From assembly GCA_033439255.1 (NCBI GenBank), contig CM065878.1, positions 372,001 through 436,000 of the forward strand: DNA of 64,000 nucleotides. Direction: 5' to 3'. A program made the translations under genes and the position numbers. Source of the DNA: Hericium rajendrae (taxonomy: Eukaryota; Basidiomycota; Agaricomycetes; Russulales; Hericiaceae). The notes beneath the pieces were generated by a model, which worked only from the letters and a program-made list of their open reading frames with translations, had not been told where the DNA came from and did no database searches. This document shows, piece by piece, positions 43,066-54,129 of this stretch. Numbering within the stretch: the stretch's first letter is position 1; each line of letters opens with the position of its first letter.

Positions 43066-44777
43066 TTACAATACGAGTGAATTATAATGTGTGTTGCAAG
43101 TTGCTGGCCAGCAACTTCCGAGGTTTTTGTAATACATCTCCAGCAATTTGCTGATGCACAATATAGTTTCATAGCTGGGACTGGTGTGCTGGTTGGGATT
43201 CCTATGAGGAGGAGGCCCACCACTGTTTCCGCCATGGCCCCCCGATCCACCCAGGCTTCCTGGGTCGCTGGGATCCTCATCGCCTCTGGCGTAGGGAGGC
43301 CCCCCAGCATAAGGAGGTCCTCTGTTTCCTGAACCTCCTGGTCTAGAGGAATGTTGCAAGAGCGCCGGAGATCCCTTCATCCTCGAAAGTACATGGGTGA
43401 TGGGCTCGGGGTTGAGGTTAACTCGGCTGGGGTCTTGTGCATTCTGACGGAGACGAGTGAAATGAGCCGAAGTGTCTTGAGCAGACCAGGCTCCTGGAGA
43501 GCGATCAGCCGGAGAAGGAGCACCGAATGGCGGTGGAATCGCCACTGTTCCCATCTGTCTAATGGGCATGTTGGGAAGCTCCGCAGCTCCTGGAATTCTT
43601 GAGTGTTGTGCAAGCCCGAAGATAACATTGGACGGACGAGGGTGTTGCACCGCGGTTTCAGCGGGTAGCGCCGTTGAGCTCGGATGAGTTTGTAATCCAT
43701 GGTCAAAGGTAGCACCACTTAGGGGCCTCGAGTCATACTGGTGAGAGTAATCGGGGCCACGGTAGGTTGAATCCCCTTCAGCCATTGACAACTCGTGGTC
43801 TATAGCTGATACATCGACTTGCGACAGCAAGGATTGGCCAGAAGTGGCCGGAACAGAGGTGGCCAAGGGGGCCAATGACCTATCACGCTCAGACGGGTAT
43901 GGAGGACAGTCCAAGTTGCAGATTTTGTTAGGAACTGGAATGATCGCTCATAGGGACATGGAAGGATCTTGCTGGAAGAGTTCCTGACGATGAACCAGGA
44001 GTCGTGTTTTGATGGAATTTGAAGCATAGAGTTGGAGGTATTCCGAATGAACCGTGGTCTGCTGGCAAGTGCGTAAGCCTGAAGCAGTGGAAGAGGCTGG
44101 AGAGGTGGTCTCTGGTCGGTAACGAACTCCTGGCAGTACTTCTCGACAAATCGTGCTCTACGCTGGAGGCGATATCCGAGTGCCTGCCAGTTCATGAAAA
44201 CTTGCATAGCGGACTTGCAGCCTTCCAGCATGCCTTGCAGATGAAAGTCGGGGTCGATTTGGTATGGTATCCAGCCAGCTCGCGATTTGGGAGGGAACAG
44301 CTGGAAGAGATGATTGAGGAACCCTTGAATGTGCTCAGCGAGAGTGTGTAGCACCAATGCCTCCATGAAAGATAGTTGGAAGCGTGGTGATCTGTCCGCT
44401 TGAATTCCGCAATTGATGATAACAGCCTTGTTATAGTGTGCAAAATCACGACCAGCTATATACTCAGGCAGGAGGGTACGATCTACGAGAGTCTGTTGAA
44501 ACTCATCGTAGATAGCTGCTGCCATTGCTACGTGGAGAGCGAGCACAGGCGCATCCTCGTTGGATCCGCACGAGGTCGACAGAGAGTCATCAGTGAGTGG
44601 TAATCCGAGATGGGGAGGAGGATCCCATCGAGGTGAAGTCACCCCGTCGGAATCTGGCAATGGTATGGCAAGAGATGGATCGCCTGCATCGCCTTCCCCA
44701 TCCAGGGCAACTGGGGATGGGGCAGGCGTCAGAGCCACTGAGAGATCCGCTCTGCTGCTGCGAGTTTTGGGAGCCAT
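43066..44777 (-). pseudogene. Decayed Gag-like reading frame, minus strand
   Basis: A frame starting MAPKTRSSRADLSVAL at 44777 is open to 43800. A second frame is open from 43914 to 43066, so one frameshift near 43850-43920 would unite them. The N terminus is proline/serine-rich, the middle part is helical (FMEALVLHTLAEHIQGFLNH; MQVFMNWQALGYRLQRRARF), and the end is glycine/proline-rich. The MAPKTR start resembles the gag start of the Ty3 element at 4990. I see no zinc knuckle and no pol beyond 43066, where unrelated minisatellite follows. It could instead be an unrelated hypothetical protein. Confidence 0.4.
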
Positions 44778-45033
44778 GTTGAAAGCTTTGAAACTTGAAG
44801 GAAAGAAGGCCGGCTAGGGGTGAAGGACTTCCGGATATGTCCACCTTTGTGACGCAACAGTTGCAAGTTCCAGGAGTCCTCTCCGTAGCTAGCAGGCATT
44901 GGAGAGCAGAGGTGTGTGTGGTCCTCGAGTCCGAGCGAGGTGCCCAAGTCGAAGTCGAACAAGAAGTCTCAGTTCAGCTCGACGAAGACTCCTAAGAGCC
45001 TAAGGGATGGAGGACGAGGCAGGCAAACTTGCC

Positions 45034-45470
45034 TGTTACCTCGGACGACATGTCGTGGAGAGAAGAGGGTAGTGAAGTGGATCACTCACCAAAGACGGCC
45101 TTTGGCCAGATCTGCGTATGTGGGCGCACTTCGACTTCCTCGTTCAGAAGCAGGGCACGGGCGCTCGTTTGGAGTGCACATGCAGACGTCGCTCGAGAGA
45201 GAGGAAAAAGCAAGAAAAGAGGAATAGGATTCGGAAGATGATAGAGGAAGATAAGATGCTTTTTACTATACAAGATGTACGCTAAATACAAACGAAAATA
45301 AGATTGCAGGTCTGCCCTCAACTGTACAGTTGGTCGACCGGTGTGGCTTGACTACCTAATCGGGAAGGCAGTGCTTCCGGGCCCGGCTACCTCGAGATTC
45401 CGTGTTGGTGTGTGATGGCACCCGGCACCTGGCGTCATGTGACATCACTCAGTACCCGGCATCCGTTACA
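45034..45470 (-). repeat. Possible LTR upstream of the Gag-like frame
   Basis: On the minus strand, sequence from 45470 begins TGTAACGGATGCCGGG, as many Ty3 LTRs begin. It includes a pyrimidine-rich region and could end near 45034 with GGTAACA. Only one copy is present, so LTR identity is unproven. Confidence 0.3.
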
Positions 45471-45482
45471 CATAGTATGGTT

Positions 45483-45602
45483 AGATCCGTATAGATGACA
45501 ACTTTACCTGTATTCATTGTACAGATAAAGTTGTATGTCTTTACTGGGGCCAGAAGTAGGCCATAGTCTATAGACTTGACAAGTATACTTGTATCGTGTC
45601 TA
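45483..45602. repeat. Two short inverted repeats at the 3' end of the next gene
   Basis: ACAACTTTA...TAAAGTTGT spans about 45497-45535, and CTATAGAC...GTCTATTAG spans about 45568-45605. They lie just past the stop codon of the minus-strand gene and could serve as terminators or mark an insertion. Confidence 0.4.
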
Positions 45603-46343
45603 TTAGACAGACATTCTAATCCTGTCTAACTGCAGCCTTTGCATGTGGAAAGTAGTGATGTCGAGGTTGTGATCCTTGTACTTGTTAATGCAATCAAACA
45701 CTTGTTGCCTATTCTCTTCTCCAGGTCTGATGCATCCTATTCCATAGATGGTCCAATGGGGATATGAAATAAAGAGGTGATCAGTGGAAAAGAAATTCAT
45801 GATGGGTGTTCCCCAAAAAGCAGCAATAGGAAATTCGGCCATGCAATTGATGCTGCAAACAATGTTGATGCATGTCCGCTGCTTGGAATTGAAAAGATGG
45901 GTGACAGAAACAATGCAATTTCGATATTCTGTGATGGGGCGGTCTGCGTGATTAGGCATGGATTCTATGAAGCTATAACCAAAATTGCTACAAAGTTTGT
46001 GAATGACTTTAGCAGTGGCTGATAGGGAGCAATAGATGTAGAGATTGAGGAGGGACCAGTTGCAATAGATGGTGCCATGTAGGATGACATGGAGAGCTGT
46101 TGAGCCGGAGATGAAGGCACATGCATTTCGAAGGAGTGTGCAGAATGTTGGGATGTTATGGATGAAGGGTCCCAATGCAACGCACCACAGATGGAAGACA
46201 TAATAGTCTACCATGGTCCTAGTATGGTGATCAACAGCTTGAAGTAGTGTGAACTCTTCAAAAGTGAGAATGGAAAAAATGAAAAAGTAGGTGTCATTGT
46301 TCAGGGATGGCAGTGTCGCTCGTTGATGTGTAGAGAGGGCCAT
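45603..46343 (-). CDS. F-box-like Agaricomycete hypothetical protein, intact single exon
   Basis: An uninterrupted 246-codon frame. The N terminus (LPSLNNDTYFFIFSILTFEE) has the shape of an F-box-like leader. The core motif ACAFISGSTALHVILHG is followed by LLNLYIYCSLSATAKVIHKL and later PIAAFWGTPIMNFFSTDHLF and ISYPHWTIYGIG. I recognise this order (SGS-x-LH, LDIYV-like strand, TPVMNFI-like segment) from a large Agaricomycete family of unknown function; the GS plus acidic-strand layout recalls nucleotidyltransferases, but the expected aspartates are replaced (LNLYI). The codon usage is AT-shifted relative to genes to the left. Confidence 0.65.
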   Translation of the reverse strand: MALSTHQRATLPSLNNDTYFFIFSILTFEEFTLLQAVDHHTRTMVDYYVFHLWCVALGPFIHNIPTFCTLLRNACAFISGSTALHVILHGTIYCNWSLLNLYIYCSLSATAKVIHKLCSNFGYSFIESMPNHADRPITEYRNCIVSVTHLFNSKQRTCINIVCSINCMAEFPIAAFWGTPIMNFFSTDHLFISYPHWTIYGIGCIRPGEENRQQVFDCINKYKDHNLDITTFHMQRLQLDRIRMSV

Positions 46344-46499
46344 GGCAAGTGGAAGAGAAGCATGGCATGAATTTCTGGGTTGTCATATACAGGGCTTGTA
46401 ATCTAATCTCAATTCTCCTTCATTCTCCTGTCCAATAGTTACAGATTGCCTGCTTAGTCCCAATTAATTAGATATCTCTGAAATTCTCTTTCTCCGAAG

Positions 46500-49110
46500 A
46501 CATCATGGACCGCATGTCCGCTTTTCAGATACCACCAAATAGTCTTCATGAAGTCATGAGAGTTGAGCTGGTCATCCATTGACCATCATCCATCGCAAGG
46601 TCCATCCTTCAATACTAGGACAGGACCATGGATGTATGGGAGACCAGTTTTTTGAACCGACAATGCTATGGGGTTGATGGGTTCATGCGCTTTGAAGTCA
46701 GGGTGGGCGGCCGTTAAGGACTAGTACCAATCGATGGTCTCGACTTGGTGACTGTACATTTTCGCAATGCAAACATGAGGACAAGTGCCAAGGATATTTT
46801 TGGTGTCATCTTCATCAACGATACCATCATATTTCAGACGGAGGTGGCAATGGTCGAGGGAAGAGGTTATGTTGGTTCTCAATAGTAAAGGGTCTTTGTC
46901 AGTGGTTTGTGGGTGGATGAGTAGAGCATTCTACAGTCACATTAGCAGCATATTCATACAATAATGGGAAATTTGACTGTTTGTTGCTCCGATAATGGGC
47001 AAATGGATTTTGAGAACATGGTTGTTGGCATTGTCAGGATGCGCTATCTATGACCATTGGCATGGGCATTTTTTCTAGCCGAATCCATGGATTGGCCAAG
47101 AAAGAAATTAGATCCGAGGCATAGTGTTCGCAGAATGTGAATATGGTGTCGATTGTGATGCTGACATCGATCCAAATCTGTGGGTTTATCGTGACAATGC
47201 AATTATCCACATTTTTGTGTTTATGTCTGCAATGGAATTTTGGTCATTCAGTTCTTCATTTCTTAGCATCATATGTCTTGAAATTATAATGCAGTTACCT
47301 TGAGCATGAAGATGCTGAGTTGCATCAATGACTGCTGCACATGGAAAGTGAATCATATGCTGTATTTGGTTTAGTGAGATCATTAATAGAGTGGAGTTTC
47401 TGAACATGCAATCGCTCACCTCCTGAATGTTATTTGAAAGTGCAGATTGTGATCTGTAACATAACATCATGGTTTTGACCAAAAGATATTCAGAAAAATG
47501 GAGACGGACATAGGAAAAAGAAGTTGAAGTGGACAGGCTCAGCCCGCGAGTTCATCGTGGCAGAAAAATTGATTCTCTGCATTTTAAGAGATGGTGAGTC
47601 ATAGTAATACAAGGATAAAGTGATATGCAAGGCTTATTGGTGTTTAAAGGCTACCTGTGAACAAGCAAACGGTCTTGGTCGCAGGCTTTCTAGTAGTAGT
47701 AGAGAGCAAGAAAACACTTTGCAATTGATAGACATACTTTCAACCATCTGAATCGTATCGGTTCACAGTTGCTTCTACCAGGACAATGTTGCTGATCTCA
47801 AGATCCCAAGCAGATATTGTTGGCATGGGATTTTTTCCGGTCTTGGATTTGTAGGCAGTTCTAGCATCATAGATGTGTTTGCAATGTGTTTGAATGATTT
47901 AGACTAGGTTATGCATCAGATGATGATTAGTTGTGTTAAATAAACATGCATACAACTGCCTCACGAGAGCCTCAAACTTGTTTGGAGCAGAAGCAAGATG
48001 CACAAATTTCATGCATCATCGAGGGTGTCCGCAGGGGTGCCGATGTGATGCAGTAGCTCCCTGGAAGCATGAAATGATGATGGAGTCAAAGGGTGCACGT
48101 AGATAGCTGGTTGAGGCCAAGGTTTGCCATGGTTGTTATGGAACCATAATTTAGTCACTTCACTGGTGTCACAGATCACTTCATTTCTCTCTGCCTTCTT
48201 CTCTGCCATCAAGGCATCCAGATTGTGCCGGTTATGGAAGTTTTCGGGTTGTCCGCGTTTTTGGTCGGACGCGGACGACAGGTCGGACTCGAGCGCGGAC
48301 GTCGGACGAAAAACGCGGACGTGAGACAAAAAAATGCGGACGTCCGCCGAAAAGTGCGGACGTGACATCTGAGACATGCATGTCACATAGTTACATCAGC
48401 TCCCTTTTCTGGATGTGACCCGCGGGGCCTATCCTTGCGGCCCGCCATGCCCTCAACCTTGATGTTGAGGCTAGCTTTAGCCATTGTCAGTCTGGACTGA
48501 CAGTAAAACTGAGAGATCTCAATTAATGAGTCTATAAGACTTCAGACTGCATACCACAAAGTAGCTTTTGCGGTCATGCCGGTTGAGGTTGGGATGGGTT
48601 GGGTTGGCGGTTGGGTTGGTGGTTAGGTTGAGGTTGGGGTTGGGGTTGGGTTAGCCGGTATATGTTTGCTGGGGGGGTGGGTGAGGAGGTTGGGTTGGGG
48701 CAGGGGCTCACAAGGTTATAACTAGTCTAGGTATTTGTGTGCAAAATTTTGCGAGGAGCTTCACCCTTCTTTCTTACTCGGACATGACCTGCTAATGACC
48801 CGCGGGTTGTAGCTCTGTTTGATGATGTAAGCAATATGTCACAAATTCCTGTCTCAAACAGGTCTGTCCGACAGAAAATCGGACTCCAGGGTCACGTTTA
48901 TCAGGGAATGACCCCCGGACAAAAACGCGGACGTCCGCGTCCGGATTTTTGATGTCCGCGTCCGCGTCCGCGTCCGAGAAAAAACGTGGACTTCCATGTC
49001 CGGGACGCTCTCAAGGCATCACATCGGTCATGTGCTCCAGCTGCCCCATCACATGCTCACTTCCTCACACAACCTGGGGCTATCCTTCACCCATGCCCTT
49101 GTTCCCCTTT
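46500..49110 (-). pseudogene. Decayed multi-exon gene of unknown family, interrupted by a hAT-like element
   Basis: Going down the minus strand, readable blocks include DRCDALMAEKKAERNEVICD (split by the insertion at 48219-49010), WFHNNHGKPWPQPAIYVHPL, KFEALVRQLYACLFNTTNHH, HMIHFPCAAVIDATQHLHAQ, CIVTINPQIWIDVSITIDTI, CHLRLKYDGIVDEDDTKNIL and TGLPYIHGPVLVLKDGPCDG. They are separated by intron-like gaps and contain TGA, TAG and TAA stops. The blocks are too coherent to be chance, but I do not recognise the family. Confidence 0.45.
48219..49010. mobile_element. hAT-like non-autonomous element with GCGGACGTCCGC subterminal repeats
   Basis: A 0.79 kb element is flanked by the direct repeat TCAAGGCATC (48209-48218 and 49011-49020); an 8-bp duplication within it would fit hAT integration. 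The ends are imperfect inverted repeats (GTGCCGGTTATGGAAGT and, inverted, GTCCCGGACATGGAAGT). Inside each end are dense GCGGACG/CGTCCGC repeats, which occur in both orientations. The middle has a G-rich stretch (48597-48710) of GGTTGGGGTTGGG-like repeats. It has no coding capacity. Confidence 0.75.
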
Positions 49111-49259
49111 GGGACATCCTATTGTTCTCCCTTCCATTGTTCTCCATTTGGCCACCATTGTTCTCACTCTATTGTTCGACCCATTATGGTGTCCATTGTT
49201 CTTTTCCCATTGCCATCCCAGTACTTATAGGCTCCCTGTCGCTTGCCTATTTTCTTAGA

Positions 49260-50155
49260 TTGTCCATTTCATCTGTATAGTACTGTACCTCCAATACAGG
49301 TCACTGCACTGCTAGTTGCTCTCTGCTCTCTCGCTCCCATCATTGCTGGTGACTTGGGTGGTTCTCTGCTGTCTACAACCAAGTCTTGACAACCAGTGAT
49401 AAAGATGATCAAAGGCTTGGTAGACAAAGGAGTGTGGAGAAGATTTGTCACTTTCAGATGTCCACATACAGACTTCTGGAAGACAACATTCTGTGAGAGA
49501 CAAAGGAGAGAGAAGTATTGTTCCTGTTTGTTACTATACAACAGGAAGTTGAGGAGTCATCTGTGAAGATGCATTAGTCAACATTTTGATATTGAGAGCA
49601 GTCAGTCGATGCACTTGGCTTGCTTAGATTAGATAGAGACAGAAAATTTCTCCACAAGTTCTGTATGAACAGCATCTGCAAATAGTAGCTCTCCAGTGTG
49701 GTTGGATTCATTGATGCTAGTGAGAGCCATGTGTTCTTGTTTATTGCTGTTGTCCTGAGTGGCACCAGCGTCTTGGGAACAACTGCTTCAACAATCCTCT
49801 GTACCATTGTCAGATAGAGATATCTTACCGTTCTCTGTTAGGAGCTTCTCTTTTTCTTTCCCCTTGCCTTTGTTGTTCATGTTATTGTCGCAGTTGCTAG
49901 CTCTATTTGATCCATGAATTCAGTGAAGGTGGACATGGCAATGAGTTGTAAGTTATACAAAGTTTCTTTGGAACTGGTGTTTTTTTCATTACTAACCCCA
50001 CATTCGAGTCTAGATATAGCAATATGAGCATAGTGCACCTCCAAAGTGAAGTAATAGTTACTTCTGTTTCTTTTTGCCTTTACTACCTTTGGTATCACTG
50101 CCAGTCATATCGGAAGCCTTGCGACAGCTAGATCTAGAAGACATAGTTGCATGGG
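49260..50155 (-). pseudogene. Decayed gene start, unknown family
   Basis: Near 50141 the minus strand reads MSSRSSCRKASDMTGSDTKG followed by GSKGKKKQK, a plausible basic N terminus. Further down are short open blocks (49574-49807, 49312-49541) separated by intron-like gaps. No domain is recognisable and no continuous model can be built. Confidence 0.3.
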
Positions 50156-50639
50156 ATGTGTAGGGAAAGTTGAACAGAAACTATGAGGTGGTTGAGAATC
50201 AGGTTTGGCAAAGGTGAGTTGAAAATGAAGTCATTTGGATGGTGCTGACAATTTGAGTCCAGTATTGTCTGTTCAGTATGCATCCGTGTAACATATATTT
50301 TAGGAGTGCATGACCGAAGGTCTTGGTCTTATGATGTCAACAACACATTAATGCCGAGGTCGAGGTGCATTCAGTCAATCTGCGGTTGATTCCATAAGTC
50401 TGGAAAATTGAGCTCTAATCGCATTTAAGGTCTGTTCCGAGTAGCAGTTGACTTTCATTGATTTTGCCGCTCAAGCCATGTCCTTTATCCAAAGTGCATT
50501 GGCCATGTCCTTTTTTTTTCTGTTTTTATATAGACTGATTTTCTATAGTGCTTGATGATACTCAGCTTGCTCAGGATTCTTTCCCTGGTGAGGTGACTAG
50601 ATTCACACAGGATCACCATAATTTCCCTGTGATAGACGA

Positions 50640-51160
50640 TCAAAAGATTGTTCCCCTTGGTCTCAAAGCAATGTTTCCCTAGGTGTATGTGGTGCCTAAC
50701 GTGGACGTACCTGATTTATCCTGGCAACACACACTTTATCATTTCCCTCGTGCTGGGGAGGAACATATCAAGAGTAGCATTCGAGGGTATGGCTTTCTGG
50801 AGGACCACAATTTTCAGCCATCCAGCAACTGGGATGGGTGAGATATTCCAAAATGAATGTGGCATTCAGTCTAATGTGATTTTAGAACAGAAGGAAATGT
50901 CTGTAAGGTGAACTCATTTCTCGTCTTGGAAGCAGGACACTTTTCTGAAGAATTTGAGGCTATGGTGTATGCTGTAAACAACATTAAAACATTGGTGCAT
51001 CGGTATACCTACAATGGCAGTCCATCACATGTCACTGGACCATCCGGCAACCTTCAGTCTCTTTGCTTTTGATGCCGCTGCTTCACTAAGGTATGACCAC
51101 AGTTTTCTTTTTGTTGACAAAGATGTTTACTTTGCGATATCTAGGCTCTGGGCATGAATC
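50640..51160 (+). pseudogene. Decayed exon series, unknown family
   Basis: A plus-strand block reads VYVVPNVDVPDLSWQHTLYH, EEHIKSSIRGYGFLEDHNFQ and PSSNWDG up to a GTGAGA donor. After the gap come LEAGHFSEEFEAMVYAVNNI and GSPSHVTGPSGNLQSLCF. This is gene-like but interrupted; I cannot name it. Confidence 0.35.
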
Positions 51161-51269
51161 TGAAGCTGTTGTCTGTTTTGACTATCACAGATGACCCCAA
51201 CCATCGCACTGCTACGATATCAGACAAATGGCATGTTATTGCATCTGAGAAAGTCCAAATTTATATAGC

Positions 51270-51640
51270 TATCAGCCATAATTTCCTAAGCTATATGAGC
51301 TATATACAAGTCTTATACAGATCTATAGATCTATAGTAGCTATATAGACTACATAGCTCTATATGCCATCTATATATGCTATATAGCTACCTAGCATAGC
51401 TATGGAGCCTATACAAATGTCTATGCATGCTATAGAGCCTATGTAACCTATGTCAAATATATTATCTTCTAAGGGTAAGCTATATGCTATGACATCTATG
51501 AGATATACAGCAACTATACACATTATCCGAAGTATACATATGATATAAGTCACACCAAGGCATAAGTCAAATCCATCTATTTATTTTCATCATAATTAAG
51601 TATGAAGTTACAAAGAGATCTGATTATGACTATGACGAGC
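51270..51640. repeat. AT-rich CTATAGC/GCTATATAG repeats
   Basis: Many short copies of AGCTATA and CTATAGAGCC in both orientations. Similar arrays lie at 53760-54110, 56220-56420, 58430-58650 and 60890-61030, always beside minisatellite modules. Confidence 0.7.
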
Positions 51641-51649
51641 ACCGGCACC

Positions 51650-52660
51650 GGTGCTTATTAACCACGCAGAGGGCGTAGGCACGTGCACATGCCAGGTGGA
51701 GCGGACCACACGAGGGCGGGGATCGTGGGTGAGGGTGGCGCATACAGGATGGCGCACGAGATCGTGGTGTTGGATATGGATACGGGGGCGTTCTGCACAG
51801 GTGCAGGGTGCTAGCTGCGTGCGTGGGACATTGAGTGCAAGGGGGGCATGGCATGGGCAGGCAAGGTATTTCGCATGCACGGTGGGCTTAGCGTGTGTAT
51901 GAGGGGCATCGCGTGCACGTTGCCGTGAGGATGGGGCTGTGCATGCGTGGACAGGTGTCCGTGCGAGTATGCGGGGTGTTGACTGGGCATACGGGGCGTT
52001 GCGCACACGCAAGCTATCGTGCAGGTGCAAGAGGCACCAACGATCCGCACGGGGCATTGGCCATGCATGCGGGATGTTCTGCACACCCGCAGAGTCTTGA
52101 GTGAGCATGCGGCAGGTTCTACACACGCACAGGGCATCAAGCAAGCGTGCGGGGTGTCAAGGGCGTGCACGGGGCAGTGAGATGCATGGACGGTGTGCTG
52201 GGCTTTGTTGCGGGCACGCGGGGTGTCGGGTACGCGAGGGGAGCCTTGAGTAGATAAAGAGTGGGCACACGAGGTGTCGAACGTGCCGCACGGGGTGTTG
52301 ATCAAACGCACAGGGATGGGGTGTTGTCACAGAAGCGAGCAGGTGGAGGCAACACCCGATGACATAGCCCGTGCACGCTTCGTTGACTGCACGCAGACGA
52401 CACGCAGATGGCGTGCGTGGGGCACGAGTGCGTAATCCGCGACTCTGCACACGTTGGTGTGCATGAAAGGTGGAGCCGGGGGTGTGGCCATCGTTTGGGG
52501 CAGCGGCTGGGTGTCGTGGCATGCTGTCATGGCGTGCTGGAGTTCACGCGGGGTGTAAGAGCTGCACCGAGATGCGGACATCACGTGGACAGAGCGCGGA
52601 AGGTGCGATGGGGATGCAGAGGGCGCAGAGGGGTCGTGAAGGGCCGAAGGAGGAGATACA
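51650..52660. repeat. G-rich minisatellite, strict 20-bp period
   Basis: From about 51960 to 52190, units such as GCATACGGGGCGTTGCGCAC and GCATGCGGCAGGTTCTACAC succeed one another every 20 bp with few indels. It ends at the type II hairpin 52663-52695. The unit sequence differs from the arrays at 2520 and 4166 although the period is the same. Confidence 0.88.
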
Positions 52661-52662
52661 TC

Positions 52663-52695
52663 GAGAGTATCGCTCGAAAAACAAGCGATACTCTC
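52663..52695. repeat. Hairpin type II
   Basis: Stem GAGAGTATCGCT and its complement around a 9-base loop. On the minus strand it directly follows a predicted intron with a GGTAAGC donor and a CACTAAC branch site, ending CAAAG. Confidence 0.9.
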
Positions 52696-52699
52696 TTTG

Positions 52700-53090
52700 T
52701 TAGTGCAGAAACTAAAAAGATAAGTTTGTTTTGCTTACCTGATTATCCTCTGCCTGCTACTTTAGCCTCTAGCCTTTGAGATTGAGGACGACGGGGCGAA
52801 TGAGGGAGGAGACAGGTGAGGGAGCGAAGGAGAGGCAAAGAATGACAGCGAGAGGGACAAATAATTATGGAAGTCAATGCATGTTTGGTGCTTCAGCCAC
52901 TGAACAAGCGAAGTTGCGTTGTTCAAGCCTCAACAAATCAAATAAAGTCATATAAATTCAGGAAAAAAGATGACAATGATAGATTATACATTTAACTAGA
53001 ATACATGAGAATACATTGGGTATACTGCACCATGAATCCTGAGCAACAGCATCAACTTACTCAAGTCTGCCAGCCAGTCCCTCTCGGCAG
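52700..53090 (-). other. Pyrimidine-rich leader arm (minus) of the minisatellite module
   Basis: The minus strand shows a CT-rich block, a GGTAAGC donor near 52739 and a CACTAAC branch site, then the hairpin. The order matches 3817-4161. It lies back to back with the plus-strand promoter at 53080-53140, so the two directions share a bidirectional control region. Confidence 0.5.
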
Positions 53091-53160
53091 CGCCCGGCAG
53101 CCACGATTCTCAGCTTTGCCCAGGATTCATATATAAGGCTTGTGCGACGTGCCTTCTCTC
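53080..53160 (+). promoter_or_regulatory. Outward promoter with TATATAAGG box
   Basis: A GCGCCCGGCAGCCACGATTC block is followed by TATATAAGGCTTGTGCGACG and a CT-rich tract. The same blocks, in the same order, occur at 60275-60345 (plus) and 57020-56940 (minus). Conservation of a TATA box, spacing and pyrimidine-rich start region in three copies supports a real core promoter. Confidence 0.7.
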
Positions 53161-53315
53161 TTGCTCTTTAACCCCCACTATCTTATGCCACGTCAATGCC
53201 ATCATCATTGTCATTTGCTCGCTCATCATCATTTGCTTTGTCATCATTTGCTTTGTCATCATCATTGTTTCCTCTGTCATTATCATTTCTTCCTTGTTGT
53301 TGCAATCTTTATAAG

Positions 53316-53592
53316 GTAAGATTTTATTCTTTGTCTCCCTTATATCTTGTACTAATGTCTTCATATCTTTAACAGTGCCTTTGTATACTTACTAGGTAAG
53401 CTTTGTTATGTCTTGTACTGATGTCTTCATGTTGTTTTTAGATTTTCGCTTTTTTATTACTTTGGTAAGCTTTTATCTGTGATCTTTATTCTCTTCTAAT
53501 ATTAATATTGTCTTTTCTTAATTAGATTTTCACTTTTTATAATCATTGTAAGTCTTTTATATTAGTCTTGACTGATGCTTATATTTTTATAG
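53316..53592 (+). other. Chain of microexons and short introns
   Basis: Downstream of the promoter, four introns (53316-53375, 53396-53441, 53465-53525, 53548-53592) of 45-61 bp alternate with exons of only 20, 23 and 22 bases. Every intron has a GTAAG donor, an ACTAAT or ACTGAT-type branch site and an AG end. The second and third exons share ATTTTCNCTTTTT. Matching chains occur at 60446-60620 and, inverted, at 56850-56703. Exon lengths are not multiples of three and no ATG frame is evident, so this is probably a spliced untranslated leader. Confidence 0.6.
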
Positions 53593-53699
53593 AAGTTTCT
53601 TAATGCTTATCTTACATAATGTAGTGTAGTAATGTATCATGATATTGTAGTTAGTAAATAAAATTTTAATTTGTGCTTAACTTTTGTTATGATGAATCT

Positions 53700-54115
53700 A
53701 TTTGTGTTGTGCTATAATAAAGCTTTATGTTCTAGTTAAGCTATAAATTTACATGATAAATGTATAATATACAGATAATACATAGTGAGCTAGCATAGTA
53801 TAGACAAGGTAAGCTTTATAGTACTAATAATACATAGTGAGCCAGCATACTGTGGATAATATAGACTGTATAGACTTTGTAGTAGAATTAGACTACATAG
53901 CTCTCATAGCTAAGCCTATAGCTCTATAGCTATCATAGCGACCCTTGTAGCTTTATAGCTACCATAGCACTCTATAGCTGTCTCTAGTAGCTATATAGCA
54001 CTATATAGACTAGGGCTCTCTATGGCCAGATATATACAAAAGAGGGTAGCTATAGAGCTATACAACCTATATAAGATATAAAGCTCTCTATAGCTACCCA
54101 AACTTTCTCAGATGT
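53700..54115. repeat. AT-rich CTATAGCT repeats
   Basis: A dense run of AGCTATAGCT-type motifs in both orientations, as in the other module copies. Confidence 0.7.
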
Positions 54116-54129
54116 GGTTGTATTACCTT

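Noticed and set aside
48597-48710. Interstitial telomere
   Set aside because: The GGTTGGGG-type repeats are irregular and lie inside a small transposon; they are not tandem TTAGGG.
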